Shown one piece after another: positions 1-10,710 of a stretch of DNA of 55,000 nt; the first letter of the stretch is position 1; every line of letters begins with the position of its first letter. The notes beneath the pieces were generated by a model, which was not told the DNA's origin, ran no database searches, and saw only the letters and a list, made by a program, of their open reading frames with translations. The stretch lies in contig CAUYUJ010005675.1 of NCBI GenBank assembly GCA_963575745.1, positions 1-55,000 of the forward strand, written 5' to 3'. The DNA is from Prorocentrum cordatum. Lineage: Eukaryota > Sar > Dinophyceae > Prorocentrales > Prorocentraceae. The position numbers and the translations under genes were made by a program.

Positions 1-24
1 TTCGTTCTTAGACTTGTCACCTTC

Positions 25-925
25 ATGCCAGTAAGTACTGATTGCCCGATCGACCCGGACAGATTAGATGATAGGCGTCGCACTTATGCCGTTAAGACCC
101 AGCATGGTATGATTATAGACCGCACGGATAACTGGCGCGACGAAGATAGTACGTATCATCACCCATTTGAACAGAATTCGAATGGCGATTCCAGCGATGG
201 TGACTATCGTCCAAGCAGGTGGACTGGATGGGCAGAATTCTGGATCCGGGAAGATTGCGCCCCGGCCACGCAGTGGACCGGGGAGAGACTCTTGTGATAA
301 TACTGTTGTGGTCCTCACAGTAAGATTGGACATCCAAAGAATTTTGTCGATGACTCGTGCAAGGTCATTCGATGCACGGATGACTGATGAGGGAAGAAGG
401 TTGGCTTTGAATGATATAAAAAACGTTCAAAGGAAAACATATTACGTTATGGGGCTCTATTTCCTGTACGGGAGGCCCCCCTGGCAGTATGTGAACGAAG
501 CGCATTCTGTTCGTCCCGGAAACCATTGGGCGATGCGTAGGCTTCGTGGTATTAGGACCGATTTCAAATATCTGTTTTGGAATTTCCGAGAGATTGCCTG
601 TGTTGCGCACAGAACTGGGGGCACCGCATGCATTGCGTGGCCGACTCAGTGTAATTATTGGAGGGATCCACAGGTCAAAGAGTACATGAGAGAGTAAGAG
701 TTCGTCAAGACGGCATTGCATGGATGTGCGGGCGAATTGAGGGACAGCAAGGGTAATTTCATGAAAAAGCCGTGGGCGATTGTTTCCACGTCTCCCGACG
801 TGACAGAGGGACTCGAGCGCGGATGTGATGGCGCACATGAGCATGTTGATGCGGGGGGACGTGAGTGCAAGCTTACTGAGGATTATACTGACGCCTTTGC
901 CAAACAAGTTCATATTGTTGTTGCA
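25..925 (+). pseudogene. Decayed coding block, possibly a retroelement polyprotein fragment
   Basis: Two frames carry protein-like sequence in succession: frame 1 at 25-297 (RLDDRRRTYAVKTQHG near the start) and frame 2 from about 300 to 925, so a frameshift lies near 290-300. Frame 2 is cut by one TAA at 695-697 but stays protein-like after it (KKPWAIVST, then CDGAHEHV, then TEDYTDAF). The spacing of C, H-E-H, G-R and T-E-x-Y-T recalls a motif I associate from memory with dinoflagellate retroelement polyproteins; that link is weak. A segment at about 561-590 (FKYLFWNF) resembles one at about 3230-3255 (RFIFWNF), so this block and the one at 1832-3808 may be related copies. The 5' end lies outside the window. 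Product unknown. Confidence 0.4.
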
Positions 926-1130
926 CGTGCCCCGGAGCGCATTTCGCCCTCTCGTCGTCGCCCCTTCCCATCCTCTGACTTAGTATGTGCCGCCGCCGTT
1001 TTGTCTCCAGAGTTTGCGCGGGCCCCCCTGCGGCCGGCCCCCCCTTCGGATCGCGTCGCCGCTTCGTTGCGGTCGCGCGAACTTTGCCTGTCGCGGCCCC
1101 CGCGCGCCCGAGAGATCACAGACCGAACCC

Positions 1131-2009
1131 ATGTGTCAACCGCTGGGAATCCCAGCGGTCAAGCCGTCGGGGGAGGTCGCGGCCTCGGTTTGCTCGGATG
1201 ACATCATAGACGAACTCGCTCCCGAGTCGCCTGAGAAGGGAGACCCCCAGGCTGAGTCTGAAGCAAGGGCTCTTCCGAACCCAATTCGCGAGGCCCCCCC
1301 ACCGGCCCGGCCGATTGGGGGCGCCTCCCCCCCCCGGCCAAGCCGTCTGGGGAAGAGGCTAATCCTTATAGCCCAAGCGATGTCGTGATGATTGAAGACA
1401 TCGAAATGGAGGGCGGTGCAATGATCAACGCAGAAGAGGTTGCAGCTCGTAAAAGGGCTGCCGAAGAAGCCATCCAAGGGCAGCCGAAGGAGGTGACGAT
1501 TCCCAGAAGGAGAAATCCATGTTCCGTTGCTTCCCTGATAAAAAAGAGAATGGTCCAGGCCTAATCTGACGGGGACTATCAAGTTTGTTCGCAAGCGGGG
1601 ATGGAGTTGGCGTATCACGCTGTGGAAACATAACATCTTATACAGACGGAACGACCAAGTCGTCACCGCATTAAAGGCTGAACTGGCCGACGCATCACAG
1701 ACGATCTTTGAACGACTGTTCTCGCAAGCCTCGCAAGATCCGTGGACCGTGCATTGGACTACGTTTGACAGAAAGGCAACATGCCGTTTTGATTGTGCCC
1801 CTCCAAATCGTGACATATTCTTGTCGGTACATTGTTTCAATCGTACCCAGACGACATGGCGAGTTTGGTTTGTCGGTTGTATACGAATGCGCCGGGCGAG
1901 GCACGTCGTCCTGTTCGTGCGCTTGAAAAAGGACAGGTCGTGGGTCCCACCGTCGGCCCAGCCATGCGGCGGAAGACGATCTACGGGGACTTTGCGAGCG
2001 TCCCCATAA
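1131..2009 (+). pseudogene. Frameshifted coding block, unrecognised
   Basis: Three protein-like stretches follow each other in different frames. An ATG at 1131 opens 85 codons in frame 0 with an acidic, proline-rich sequence (DDIIDELAPESPEKGD). An ATG at 1388 opens 58 codons in frame 2 (MIEDIEMEGGAMINAEEVAA, then a basic stretch) ending at TAA 1562. From about 1563 frame 0 continues with WSWRITLWKHNILY and a Trp/Cys-containing stretch to about 2009. The switches look like indels in one former gene rather than introns, because no convincing splice signals sit at the switches. Uncorrected long-read indels are an alternative. No family recognised. Confidence 0.35.
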
Positions 2010-3808
2010 GGGGCAAATCGGCACAAGGCGTTCCAGATTTGTGGCTGAACATTTGGGGCCCATCACCGCGAACGCCCCCCCGTGGCGCAGCCATGGGGGA
2101 TGGTTGGGGCACGATGTTTGCCCTGCCTGTCGTCAAGGGTTTGTCTCACGCGCCAGTGCATGTCGTTGAAGAGGCGCCTACCCATTCGGCCAAAGCAAAT
2201 TACTTTGAGACCTCTCCTTACGAGGCCGTACATTGGCGCAAAGAGCAACCGCGGCGGTCACGCCCTTACGATTTTGATGCTTGGCTTGCGAAGGATGGAC
2301 TTGACGGCGAGGCCGACGCGCAATCTCCGTCGAAAAAGCCACGCTTGGCCACAGAGGCGCCGAACGACCCAGTCGATTCGGAGAGCCATCGGACGGTTGC
2401 CGCCGTTGATCAGACCTCTGTCGGTCGACAGGTTGCCGGAGAATCATTCGCCGGGCCTGCCTCAAATCCGGGTGCTCCGCACGGCCCAGCCGGCGAGGAG
2501 CGGGCGGTAGCTCTCCCCCCGGCCCAGCCGACGGCGGGCGGGGCTCCACCTGGACCGGGGGGCTCTCCTTCGGGAGGCGCTCCGCCATCAGGTAACCCCT
2601 CCGGGGGAGATGGTGGAGGCGGACCCCCCGCTGCGGGATCAGCCTCTGCAAGTGGCGGTCAGGGTGGCCCGCCCTATTTCGGGCGGGGCCCCTGGAACGC
2701 GCTTGACTATTATAGGCTGCAGAATGAGTTTGCGCCGGATCTTAGGGCGCCACCCAACGAATGGCAATCCAAAGTGAATGAGATTCTTCAGCTTAATGTT
2801 GATATCACTGACCCCCAGATGGCAAACTGGGCAATCAAGTTAACTTTTCTCCAGAAGTGCCAGGCCATCACGCAGATTGCCCGGGTGAGTGGACATTCGT
2901 GGATTCCATTTGTTGGTGAGGACATTGCGACCATGATGAACGCCGGCAAACCAGTGACAGATTTCTTCCATCCTTTGTTCGCGATGGAGAGTGGCAGGTA
3001 CAGATTTTGGTTTCAGTCCGTACACATTGTCTCAGATTCCACAATCTCATTTCGGGGATTGCCCAAGAAGAAGAAGCCCAGTCTTCTCCCTGAGTACCAT
3101 CTGCGGGAACAGGTGCATGGCATCACGCAAGCGATCATGAGTGGATGCGTGGCCCCAGAGCTCAAGGAGGAGGCCATGGAATTTGATTGGGCACGGCATC
3201 GGGACAATATTAAAGGAATCCACACCCCGATCCGTTTCATCTTCTGGAACTTCAACGACATCGTTGATGGACACTGTGATTTGATCGGAGCCGGTTCTGG
3301 GACATAGAGACCAGAGGACCTGCTTGCTTTCGCTGGAAGTATCCGAATATTAGTAGAAAGCGCGATCAAGCTGGTGGATGACGCGGTCTCCCATTCGGGG
3401 GGCGGGGCGATTGGGATCATGTATGTTGGCGGAGACCACGCATGCTGGAGGACCAACGGATCCGGGGTGAACAAAATGCGGGACGACGTCGCCGCTCTCG
3501 TCAGGGCTAAAATGAACCAACGGGTTGAAGGATACAAAGCCAGGGGTGTTTTCCCGCGTATAATGATTTTAGACGGTGTAAGTTTATACCGCAACTTGCG
3601 GCACAAACCAGGGAATCTTTACCATTCTGCCCCTGAGCACGATGATTGCAAACTTGATAAGGGCGGACAGATGGTGAAGGTCACCGCAGGAGAATTGCGC
3701 GCTGAGTACATGTTCAAGACTGCCAAACTTGCTACATTGTTATTTTGCCAACCCTCTGGCGGCTCAGCCGCCCACGGGGGGGAGCGTAACAAGGGCGACG
3801 AGAGCTGA
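1832..3808 (+). pseudogene. Long coding frame interrupted by one TAG; unrecognised family
   Basis: One frame runs from about 1832 to 3808 with a single TAG at 3305-3307. The reading before it (FIFWNFNDIVDGHCDL) and after it (PEDLLAFAGSIRILVESAIK) is equally protein-like, so the stop probably broke an existing gene. Layout: an N-terminal part with MRRKTIYGDF and a Lys/Arg-rich patch (about 1960-2340), a Gly/Pro/Ala-rich low-complexity linker (2430-2680), then a globular-looking part (about 2690-3300: PWNALDYYRLQNEF, AIKLTFLQKCQAITQIA). After the stop come VGGDHACW and DGVSLYRNLRHKPGNLYH. No start is convincing because the upstream block shifts frame into this one. Could be one exon of a larger gene, but no splice sites are evident at the stop. 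Confidence 0.45.
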
Positions 3809-4363
3809 CGGGTACATTGCGCGAGAGGCTACCGTCGATAAGCTGGTCATGTACTGGCAAGACTGGGGCCCTGCGGCAGGCGGCGTGCCCAGGTCGGTGT
3901 CCATTCGCAACAGCTTTGGAACGCAAATTATTTCCAGCCGTCCAAGACGGGTCTGGGTGCGGACCCATCCATTTATATTATTCCGAAGCGTTCGTTGAAT
4001 TCCTGAAGCGGGGGATGGCATATGCGGACTTCGTCCCATGGCAAGATAGTCATTACTTCTTGCCGCGAGGTCCGAATTTCTGCCCAGGAATGCCCCTAAT
4101 GGGGAAGCGTCTTCGATTGCCAACTGAAGGCGTACAAAACGATGTTAACATGCGCGTGGCAGTCGAGCGATGGAAGAAGGCAGCACCTGCTAAAGCACCG
4201 AGCGGCTCAGCCGTTTCGGGTAGCGGTTCTGCACCGAGCGGCTCTGCCGCCTCGCAGGACGCCGCGGCACTGGGCGGCTCAGCCGTTCCTAGTGAAATTG
4301 TTGCGCCGGGCGGCTCAGCCGCCTCGGGTAGCGAAGCAATCACGCGGGCGGCCCAGCCGCCCC
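3758..4363. repeat. Cluster of GGCGGCTCAGCCGCC-type mini-palindromes
   Basis: A 7+1+7 inverted repeat, GGCGGCT-C-AGCCGCC, occurs exactly at 3758-3772 and 4309-4323. Shortened or varied forms lie at about 4201, 4237, 4272 and 4346. Relatives sit elsewhere in the first 11 kb (about 2520, 9423 and 10875-10889). In the plus reading they encode GGSAA/SGSA-type repeats, so they are inserted in, or arose within, coding sequence. Confidence 0.55.
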
Positions 4364-4368
4364 GCTAA
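3780..4368 (+). pseudogene. Frameshifted coding block with Gly-Ser-Ala tail
   Basis: Protein-like sequence passes from frame 0 (about 3780-3950: ATVDKLVMYWQDWGPAAGG) to frame 1 (about 3955-4368: IHLYYSEAFVEFLKRGMAYA, PWQDSHYFLPRGPNFCPGM, then a Ser/Gly/Ala repeat tail to TAA 4366). It follows the previous block by only a few bases and is probably the same former gene continued through indels. The tail is made of the mini-palindromes listed separately. No domain recognised. Confidence 0.4.
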
Positions 4369-4764
4369 TTCTTTTTTGGCCCCAGCAACGGGCGCGCAAG
4401 AGGCCGAGGCGCCTGGGGAGGCAGCGGGGGATACCATCCGCGATAAGCGCCCTGTCGGAAAAGGTCGGCAACGATCAGTCAGAAGTACAAGTTCCCAAGA
4501 CGTTTGAAGACAAACGCCGATCCTAACAGCAACGAGGAATGTGAACTGGATTGGCCCCACCATTTGCCATGCCAGTCAACGAAGAGGTTGCCCTACAGAA
4601 GTGCGGCTGGTCAAGCACCAGTTGAGTATGATTTCCTCCGACCATTACGGTAGCGAGCGGTAAGCTCCGCAGAGGTATGATGCGCAATAATGAGTATCCG
4701 GGGGGAAGGCCATGTCGCACGGATTGCAAATGGGGAAAATCCGGCCCGCAGCAAGGAGTTCAAG
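4369..4764. other. Interval with no supported gene
   Basis: Only short plus-strand frames are seen (for example an Ala/Glu-rich stretch to about 4507 and a short one near 4711-4760). They may be remnants of the same coding region. I see no repeat or regulatory signal here. Confidence 0.4.
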
Positions 4765-6933
4765 ATGATTCAGAGGGCCGCAGGTGGACAAGCGTGGTTG
4801 GCCTTTCAGATTCTGCAAAAGCCCGCGAAGACCCCAGTCTTGGAACCAAATTATATCGTTCCCAATTAGGCACGTTTCTTCGTGGTAAAGGCTGACCGAT
4901 CGCGGCCGGACCCGAAAGCTACTGTCGCTGATCGCCTGAACTGGGCGAAGATGTCCACGAGGACCCACAGAGCGGGTCTTAATCATTGCGTTCAACTCTC
5001 TTTGCCTTTCTACGTCACGGACGAAAAGCTTGCGGAGGTCCAAGACCAGTCCGCAGGCTGGGCAAGACAGTCCCATGGTACGCCCGTGACCGCACTCCAT
5101 TCAATTTTGGAGGGCCATCAGTTGCTTCCATCTAATCCCAAATACGGAGGCAGCGTCAAGCAGAACGCGATTGGAATGCACTCTTTCCCTTGCACTGACA
5201 ATCTTCAGACTCGCACAGTGTACTCTGTTGCAGAGGAGAACTTTGGAGATGGCATCTGGATGACTGCCGATGATGTTTTCTTTTCGAAAAAGCCAACTCT
5301 CATCAAAGGAAAACCAGATCAGTACGTCAGTGACCCGATGGGTATTGTGCTGCATGAGCTTCGACTGTATCATTGGACACCAGCAGCAGGTCATGTCGCG
5401 CAGGCTCACGTTTTCTTGCAACATATCGCCAGACAGAACAACTGATGTTTGGAGCAAGACTTCGGAGTCGAACGGCCTCGCGACGACGCAAGGACGGCTG
5501 CCGCGGACCAAGTCCGGGAGGCACAGAAAGAATGGGTCCCGAATGTGGGGCCGATCGAATGGCAAAGTGGACAGAATCCATACTCCGACGACGATAGGAT
5601 TGATGACATTTGGCCGTGGCTTCAGCAGAAAGGAGTCAAACTAACCAAGATCCATCCGCTGCATAGAGATGACGCGTCAGAGGAGTCCAAGAAGCTTGTC
5701 CAAAGTAACAAAGATGAGGGGGGCCGAGCCAAGGCATCTGCTAGTGCACCCGAGCAGGCGCCGGCGGCCAAGCCTTCCGGCACACCCCTTTCGCTTGATG
5801 CCGAGAATTTCCCGAGTCTTGGGCAGCCTGCGCCTCGCACTGGGAGGGCGTTCAAGCCGCCGCCTGGCAAGGCCGTGGCGGAGGCTTGGCCTCCGCTCCC
5901 CAAGACTGATGCACTTGGCAAAGTGCCGACGCCTCCTCCTCCTCCTCCGAAGGAGTGGCCGGCAGCAGGAGGGCCGAGGGAAGTCGCCCCGAAGAAAGCC
6001 CCTCCGCCGCTCAGTAAGATGATGTCGCCTCCGGCAGCGAAGCCGAACGTTGTGCAGTCGAAGGACTCACCCTTGGCGAAGGAGGAGATGCCTAAGAAGC
6101 CTTCGCCTCCACCTCGCCACGGTCCTGAGACAGGGCTACCGAAGCCTCCACCGGCTAAGGTGGCTCGCCTCGACACGGGAGCTGAAAACTTATCCACGCC
6201 CCCACTGGCGCAGCCACCGGCCAATCCGGGAGGCGCGGAAACAGCAGGCGACTCGCCTCAAATTTGGAAACGGAGTCTTCGTGAGCCCCCCGCTGCCGTG
6301 GCTAACCTTGCCAGGTGGAATGTTAATCGCGCCTCGCAAACTGACCAAGACCAACAGAAGGCAAAGCCCTCGGCTAAAGCTGCACCCAGATGGGTGAGAG
6401 AAAAGGAGCCCTCCCAGCGTGCCCGAGGCAGCGCTGGAACGGATCTGACTGCGCAGGAGGATGGCCCTGTCGCAGAGGCGAAAGCAGCGGAGACGAAAGC
6501 CAGAGCCGCCGAGGATGTAGGCGCTACACGCCGCGGAGGCGTTGAGGGGCATCATATCCCTCAGGCAGCTGCTCCGACGCAAACGGATGGAAAACCATCA
6601 TCAGAGGAGTCACTTGTGCCAACAGGGACCGACGAGGGAGCTATCATCCTCAGGATCCTCAAAGAAGTCTCTAGGATACAATTCTCGGGCAAGACAGCGC
6701 GCGTCGTTCCGAGGAATGAGAAACAGTTCTTTTACTGGTGGCGTCGAACCGCTGCTGACTGGCCACAAGAGCACGAGTACCCCGAGGATACGATATATGA
6801 AATTGCATCGTATATCACAACAGCAAGGGGGCTCTACTTGATTGAGGGTCAGCGAAAACGGTGGACACGGCCCGGGAACCCGCTCGTTTGCGCGGAGGAA
6901 ATTCGAAGGGGCTGCTGTGGAACAGATCCGTAA
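4765..6933 (+). pseudogene. Long coding frame with two in-frame stops; HGT motif and Pro-rich tail
   Basis: One frame runs from ATG 4765 to 6933 with TAG at 4867-4869 and TGA at 5443-5445. Sequence on both sides of each stop is protein-like (QAWLAFQILQKPAKTP before the first; RDDARTAAADQVREAQKEWV after the second). Residues encoded at 4950-5400 look globular and include SHGTPVTALHSILEGHQLLP. An H-G-T followed by I-L-x-x-G is typical of ADP-ribosyltransferase-fold proteins such as Tpt1/KptA RNA 2'-phosphotransferases, but no other catalytic residue can be assigned, so this is only a hint. From about 5740 the frame is Pro/Ala/Lys-rich and probably disordered (ENFPSLG at about 5803-5823), ending in a small folded-looking part (EKQFFYWWRRTAADWPQEHE). 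The terminal codons overlap the next frame, again suggesting an indel. Confidence 0.45.
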
Positions 6934-7198
6934 ATTTGTGCCAGAATTCGTTTCCTTTTCTATGTTCGCTGGCCAGAGCCAGTCGTCACAGCCTAAGGCA
7001 GAGGGTATGCCCGCTATGACTGGAAGCAGACTTCCTACTCCACCCGCTCCTCCGTCCGTCTCAGCCGCGACAGAGAACCTTCCTCCGCCTCCGCCTGGCC
7101 CAGCCAAAGTGGAGAACAAACAGGAGAAGGAAATTGGGTCGACGGCAGGCTCGGGCGCCGATGCTGTGGCACCTGTCGAAACCCGAGAGCCTGCATAA
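6842..7198 (+). pseudogene. Frame-shifted continuation of the preceding block
   Basis: This frame takes over from the previous one at roughly 6890-6930 (EQIRKFVPEFVSFSMFAG), continues as a Pro-rich segment and stops at TAA 7196-7198. The next open frame is in register, 13 bases downstream. It may be the C-terminal end of the 4765 block after an indel, or the N-terminal end of the 7214 block after a nonsense change. No start codon is convincing. Confidence 0.35.
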
Positions 7199-7213
7199 TC
7201 TTCGCCTACTAAA

Positions 7214-8569
7214 ATGGGAGCGTCCGAAGAGGAAGATGCATCCGCGGCACAGGCGCCATTGCCTGATGCCGCTCTAAGCGGACATCAGGCAGCGGAGCTT
7301 ACGCCCGCAGGTCAAGGGCCGGATGCCCAAGGCGTTCCGGGACCCCTCCAGGCCGACAACGATCTGACCCAGTCTAATGTGTTTCCGTGCCCAGCGGATC
7401 TTGAGCTCATTACCACGGAGGAAGAACACTATCGATCGGGTCCGGCATCTGTCAATTTCTTTTGCAGAGAGAACCTGCCACCTGCTCCAGACAAACGGCA
7501 ACGTCCACCAACGAACGTTCTGCCACAAGAGGATGGAGAAGAAATTATTGTTGGGCTTGCGAACTACTTAAAAGACAAAGAGTTCAATATTTCGCATGAT
7601 GAACGTCCTCAAGTCATCCAGCGTACACCTCCTGCTATGAGGCATAAGATTCGAGAGGCCCATATGACTGGGCCCGTTCCTCTTCATGTCGAAGCTGTTC
7701 GCAAGCAAAGGGAGAAGACGCTCAGATATGTAGCAGAGTTCGTTGAGGATCCTATATTTGCACTATTGAGCAAAGTCAGCAGGGATGACGTTACGTTTGC
7801 TCATGTGCGAGAGTTTCTCCGTGCTGAATTCCACTCCGATGATATTCCTGAAGGATTTATCCGTCAGTCCTTTAAATGCCTGAAGCCGCTAGTAGTTGGG
7901 GTCGATGATCCTAATAATCCGGCTGCCCTGGGCAGCGCGGACTTTTGGATACCCCAAAGTGACAGAGCACCCGAGCTTGCTCTGCATATCGGTAATTGCA
8001 CAGCATATCTAGCGAGGCATTTTTCTGATTACGCGAGGTTCTCTGGAGGCTGGGTCTACTTCGGTGACCGAGTTGAAAAGATCGCCGAGGACGGATTCAG
8101 CTATCAGCTGTTTGCCCTCGCTGCACACGGCCTAGCCGCGTTGCAACCAGGGACTGTGGAGGTACTTGGTGTGTGCCCTGCCGACAGTGGTAACATCGAT
8201 GGAACGAAAGTCCACGATACGCGGGAAGACTACACGGCATGGCCCCATCAAAAGATGGAACGGAGTGCAGTTCCAACTCTTGTTTTCTATCGAGCGTGCC
8301 AGGGACACTCCACATTTGTTGCTTCTATTGAGAGAATGCATGTTCCATATGACCCTGGCCAAGCCAGGAGTCACGGGCCTCTTCATATCACTGACTCGCA
8401 GACACTGTTGGAGTCAACAGTCGGAAAAGTCCAGTTCCAAAAAAGAGACTCGGGAGTTTGTCTCGAGGCAGATTACGACTTGCTGAGGCTTTTTCCCGAC
8501 CGGGAAGAACCCGGTCATGCGAGAGGCAGATCACCTTTTTTCGTGGCTCAGCCAACGGAGGTATGGTGA
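7214..8569 (+). CDS. Hypothetical protein, 451 aa, possible decayed Tpt1/KptA-like signature
   Basis: Intact frame from ATG 7214 (AAAATGG context) to TGA 8567. The first ~90 residues are acidic and Ala/Pro-rich. The rest looks globular: EEIIVGLANYLKDKEF, a charged helix around KQREKTLRYVAEFV, then SGGWVYFGDRVEKIAEDGF and FYRACQGHSTFVASIE. R-A-x-Q-G-H-S is the hallmark of the N-terminal lobe of Tpt1/KptA RNA 2'-phosphotransferases, which transfer a splice-junction 2'-phosphate from RNA to NAD. Here it is followed about 20 residues later by SHGPLHITDS where the family has an HGT motif. The remaining catalytic residues are not recognisable, so activity is doubtful. It sits in a run of decayed blocks in the same orientation and its end overlaps the next frame by about 50 bases. 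Confidence 0.45.
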   Translation: MGASEEEDASAAQAPLPDAALSGHQAAELTPAGQGPDAQGVPGPLQADNDLTQSNVFPCPADLELITTEEEHYRSGPASVNFFCRENLPPAPDKRQRPPTNVLPQEDGEEIIVGLANYLKDKEFNISHDERPQVIQRTPPAMRHKIREAHMTGPVPLHVEAVRKQREKTLRYVAEFVEDPIFALLSKVSRDDVTFAHVREFLRAEFHSDDIPEGFIRQSFKCLKPLVVGVDDPNNPAALGSADFWIPQSDRAPELALHIGNCTAYLARHFSDYARFSGGWVYFGDRVEKIAEDGFSYQLFALAAHGLAALQPGTVEVLGVCPADSGNIDGTKVHDTREDYTAWPHQKMERSAVPTLVFYRACQGHSTFVASIERMHVPYDPGQARSHGPLHITDSQTLLESTVGKVQFQKRDSGVCLEADYDLLRLFPDREEPGHARGRSPFFVAQPTEVW

Positions 8570-8597
8570 GACTGTCCCCGCAAGGGAGTTTGCGGCC

Positions 8598-9683
8598 ATG
8601 GGCAATGCTGCGCAACCAGGAGAGCCGCTATCGGTCGGAGCATGGCCCGCAGAGGACACAGCGCGTCTGAGGGATCAGCTTCCAAATCACAGGGATTCCT
8701 GGCCGTTATTTCTTGTTTTCAGCGGCCGGGTTCTCACCCGCTTTTCGCGCAGGATTTGCCAGGAGCCCCGCGAAGTGCCGAAGTTTTTTGACGTTGACAA
8801 AGCCGTCAGCCTTGTTAAAATTGGAGACTCGCCGGATCCTTCAGACAAGCAAATCTCTTGGTCCATAGTTTTCAACCATGAGTGGGCGTCGTACGAGGTG
8901 GATTTTTACAACAACTCGATGCTCGATTGGATTCATACGGATGAGACGCTGTATTTGATCCCAGACAGCATGCCTCCATTGCCACCCGAAGCGCAAGAAC
9001 TCGTCCAATCGATCCCATGGACGGACGACGGGCGGTTCCTGTGTGGTAATTATCACTGGGTGAGGACTGGCTTTGGGCATTGCCCCACCTGCCGCAATCC
9101 GATCAATTACAAATACAGAGTTACCCACGACTACATGCCCCAGACATGGAGCAGGGAGGTTATTCCGAGGTCCCTTGAGGGATATGGAATTTTGTTGCAT
9201 GTTAATGATTCCCATGAGCTTCCGAATGATCGCGCTGGCTGGACTGGTGCGCGCGTAAGACGACATAATAGAGATTCTGCGGATGTGATAGACAACATCA
9301 ACAACAATCTGCAGCAAGAGCGCAAGTGGGCAACCAGGACTCAATATTTAAAATTCGCCGCTTCAGGGCAAACTTTCGGAAACAGTCGGACAGGCAGTTA
9401 TCCTGCCTGGATCCCAGACTACGCCGCGGCCCAGCCGCCGGCGCGCCACGGTCCTTTCTTCCAGTACCTCGAGCCTTTGAAGTGGAGATTCATTAAGTGG
9501 CTCGCACACCTGGCTGGAAGACAGAGGACAAGAGTTCCTCCGATCGCAGACTGGTGGCCATTGCTTTGGGCAACGGACCTCGACCAGTATGCGCGCCCGA
9601 TGTCTTGCCCTGCTCTGGCCGCTTTTGAGTGGCCAGAAGCCCCCGATGATCTTCATGAGCCAATAGACGGTTGGGACAAATAG
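8598..9683 (+). CDS. Hypothetical protein, ~361 aa, Trp/Pro-rich with a CPTC pair
   Basis: Open frame to TAG 9681. I chose ATG 8598 (GCCATGG context); the frame is open back to 8517. Protein features: WPLFLVFSGRVLTRFSRRI near residue 35, WSIVFNHEWASYEVDFYNN near 95, WVRTGFGHCPTCRNPIN near 155 (one Cys pair, no second pair seen, so a zinc site is unproven), a charged helix (DVIDNINNNLQQERKWATR), and a Trp-rich C-terminal part (RFIKWLAHLAGRQ, DWWPLLWATDL). No family recognised. It could be an intact gene or the downstream exon or frame-shifted part of the 7214 gene. There is no obvious intron between them. Confidence 0.4.
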   Translation: MGNAAQPGEPLSVGAWPAEDTARLRDQLPNHRDSWPLFLVFSGRVLTRFSRRICQEPREVPKFFDVDKAVSLVKIGDSPDPSDKQISWSIVFNHEWASYEVDFYNNSMLDWIHTDETLYLIPDSMPPLPPEAQELVQSIPWTDDGRFLCGNYHWVRTGFGHCPTCRNPINYKYRVTHDYMPQTWSREVIPRSLEGYGILLHVNDSHELPNDRAGWTGARVRRHNRDSADVIDNINNNLQQERKWATRTQYLKFAASGQTFGNSRTGSYPAWIPDYAAAQPPARHGPFFQYLEPLKWRFIKWLAHLAGRQRTRVPPIADWWPLLWATDLDQYARPMSCPALAAFEWPEAPDDLHEPIDGWDK

Positions 9684-9714
9684 GGGCGCACTATGAACGC
9701 TCAGAACACCTTTT

Positions 9715-10710
9715 GTGCCGACGCTGGAGACATTGGAAAACGCAAGGGCTGGGGCAGCGCCGTGGCTGCCCATTGAACAGGACAATGCAATGGGCACCAC
9801 AGGGCGCAGCCCTCGTGGACGTCCACCAGTTGCCTGGGCGGATAGTTTTGTGGCGCGGCCCCACCGTGTTGCACGGTCCGTTACCGGGCGTGTTAACTTG
9901 TGTTCTGACCGCCGTCTGGTTTCGGGACTTGTCCAACCTGCCGCCGGTCAAACCGAGACGGCAGGTGAGGAGGATTTACAAGTGACGCTTGACTTCGCTC
10001 CAGTCAGCGGGTCCAAGGCCGAGCTGATAATCGAGGTAACAGTTGATCTCGATCAACGTGATGGGTACACATACTCGCACTGCGAAGATGTTTCGTTGAA
10101 TACTACACCGACCCAACTCGGAGCCAAGGCAGTCGCTGCACAGTACGTTATGGAGTACCGCAGTTCCCGCCCGGGTGCAACATATCCCAACATATTACGA
10201 TTGTCGGGTGAAATGACGCATGAAATCCCCGAGACTGTGCGTGGCGTCATTGATCGGAACTGGAAAGTTCAAGTTTCGGAAATGCAATCGGGTCTTCGTA
10301 TAATGCGCGTGATCGCCATCGTTCGTGAGATCATCAGTAGCTTTATTGTCGAGGTGCATTATATTGCGCACCCCGGAAAAACTGCCGCTGCCCGGGGCCG
10401 GAGCTCAGACCGCGCTGAAGATAAGCGACAGAAGGACGGATACGTTCTTGACTGTCGCATTCGTGCTGCGGTCCACACGGGCGATCTCATCGAGGAATGG
10501 GCCCGTAATTTGGGTAGACAGGTCCGCACAAACATCCGTTGTCAGGGCGCAAAGTTGCAGGGGGCTGTTCGTTGGCTCCAAGATAATTGCGAAGACGAGG
10601 ATATGGAACTACAAGATGGGTAGAAGGCCCCTTTCGTGCTGCGCGTGGAAGATTTGGTATCTCTGTTGCCGCCGCTGCAAGAGACATTTGTGAGGGACGA
10701 CAATTGGTGA
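9715..10710 (+). pseudogene. Coding block with one in-frame TAG; unrecognised
   Basis: A protein-like frame runs from about 9715 to TAG 10621-10623 and continues as KAPFVLRVEDLVSLLPPL up to TGA 10708-10710, so one nonsense change is likely. The first 80 codons are Pro/Arg-rich. From about 9980 a compact region follows (KAELIIEVTVDLDQRDGYTY, then VIAIVREIISSFIVEVHYI), then a basic linker and an acidic end. No ATG is well placed at the 5' end. Product unknown. Confidence 0.4.

Noticed and set aside
5803-5823. ENFPSLG as a PAM2-like or other RNA-binding-protein motif
   Set aside because: A seven-residue match inside a Pro-rich linker is too weak.
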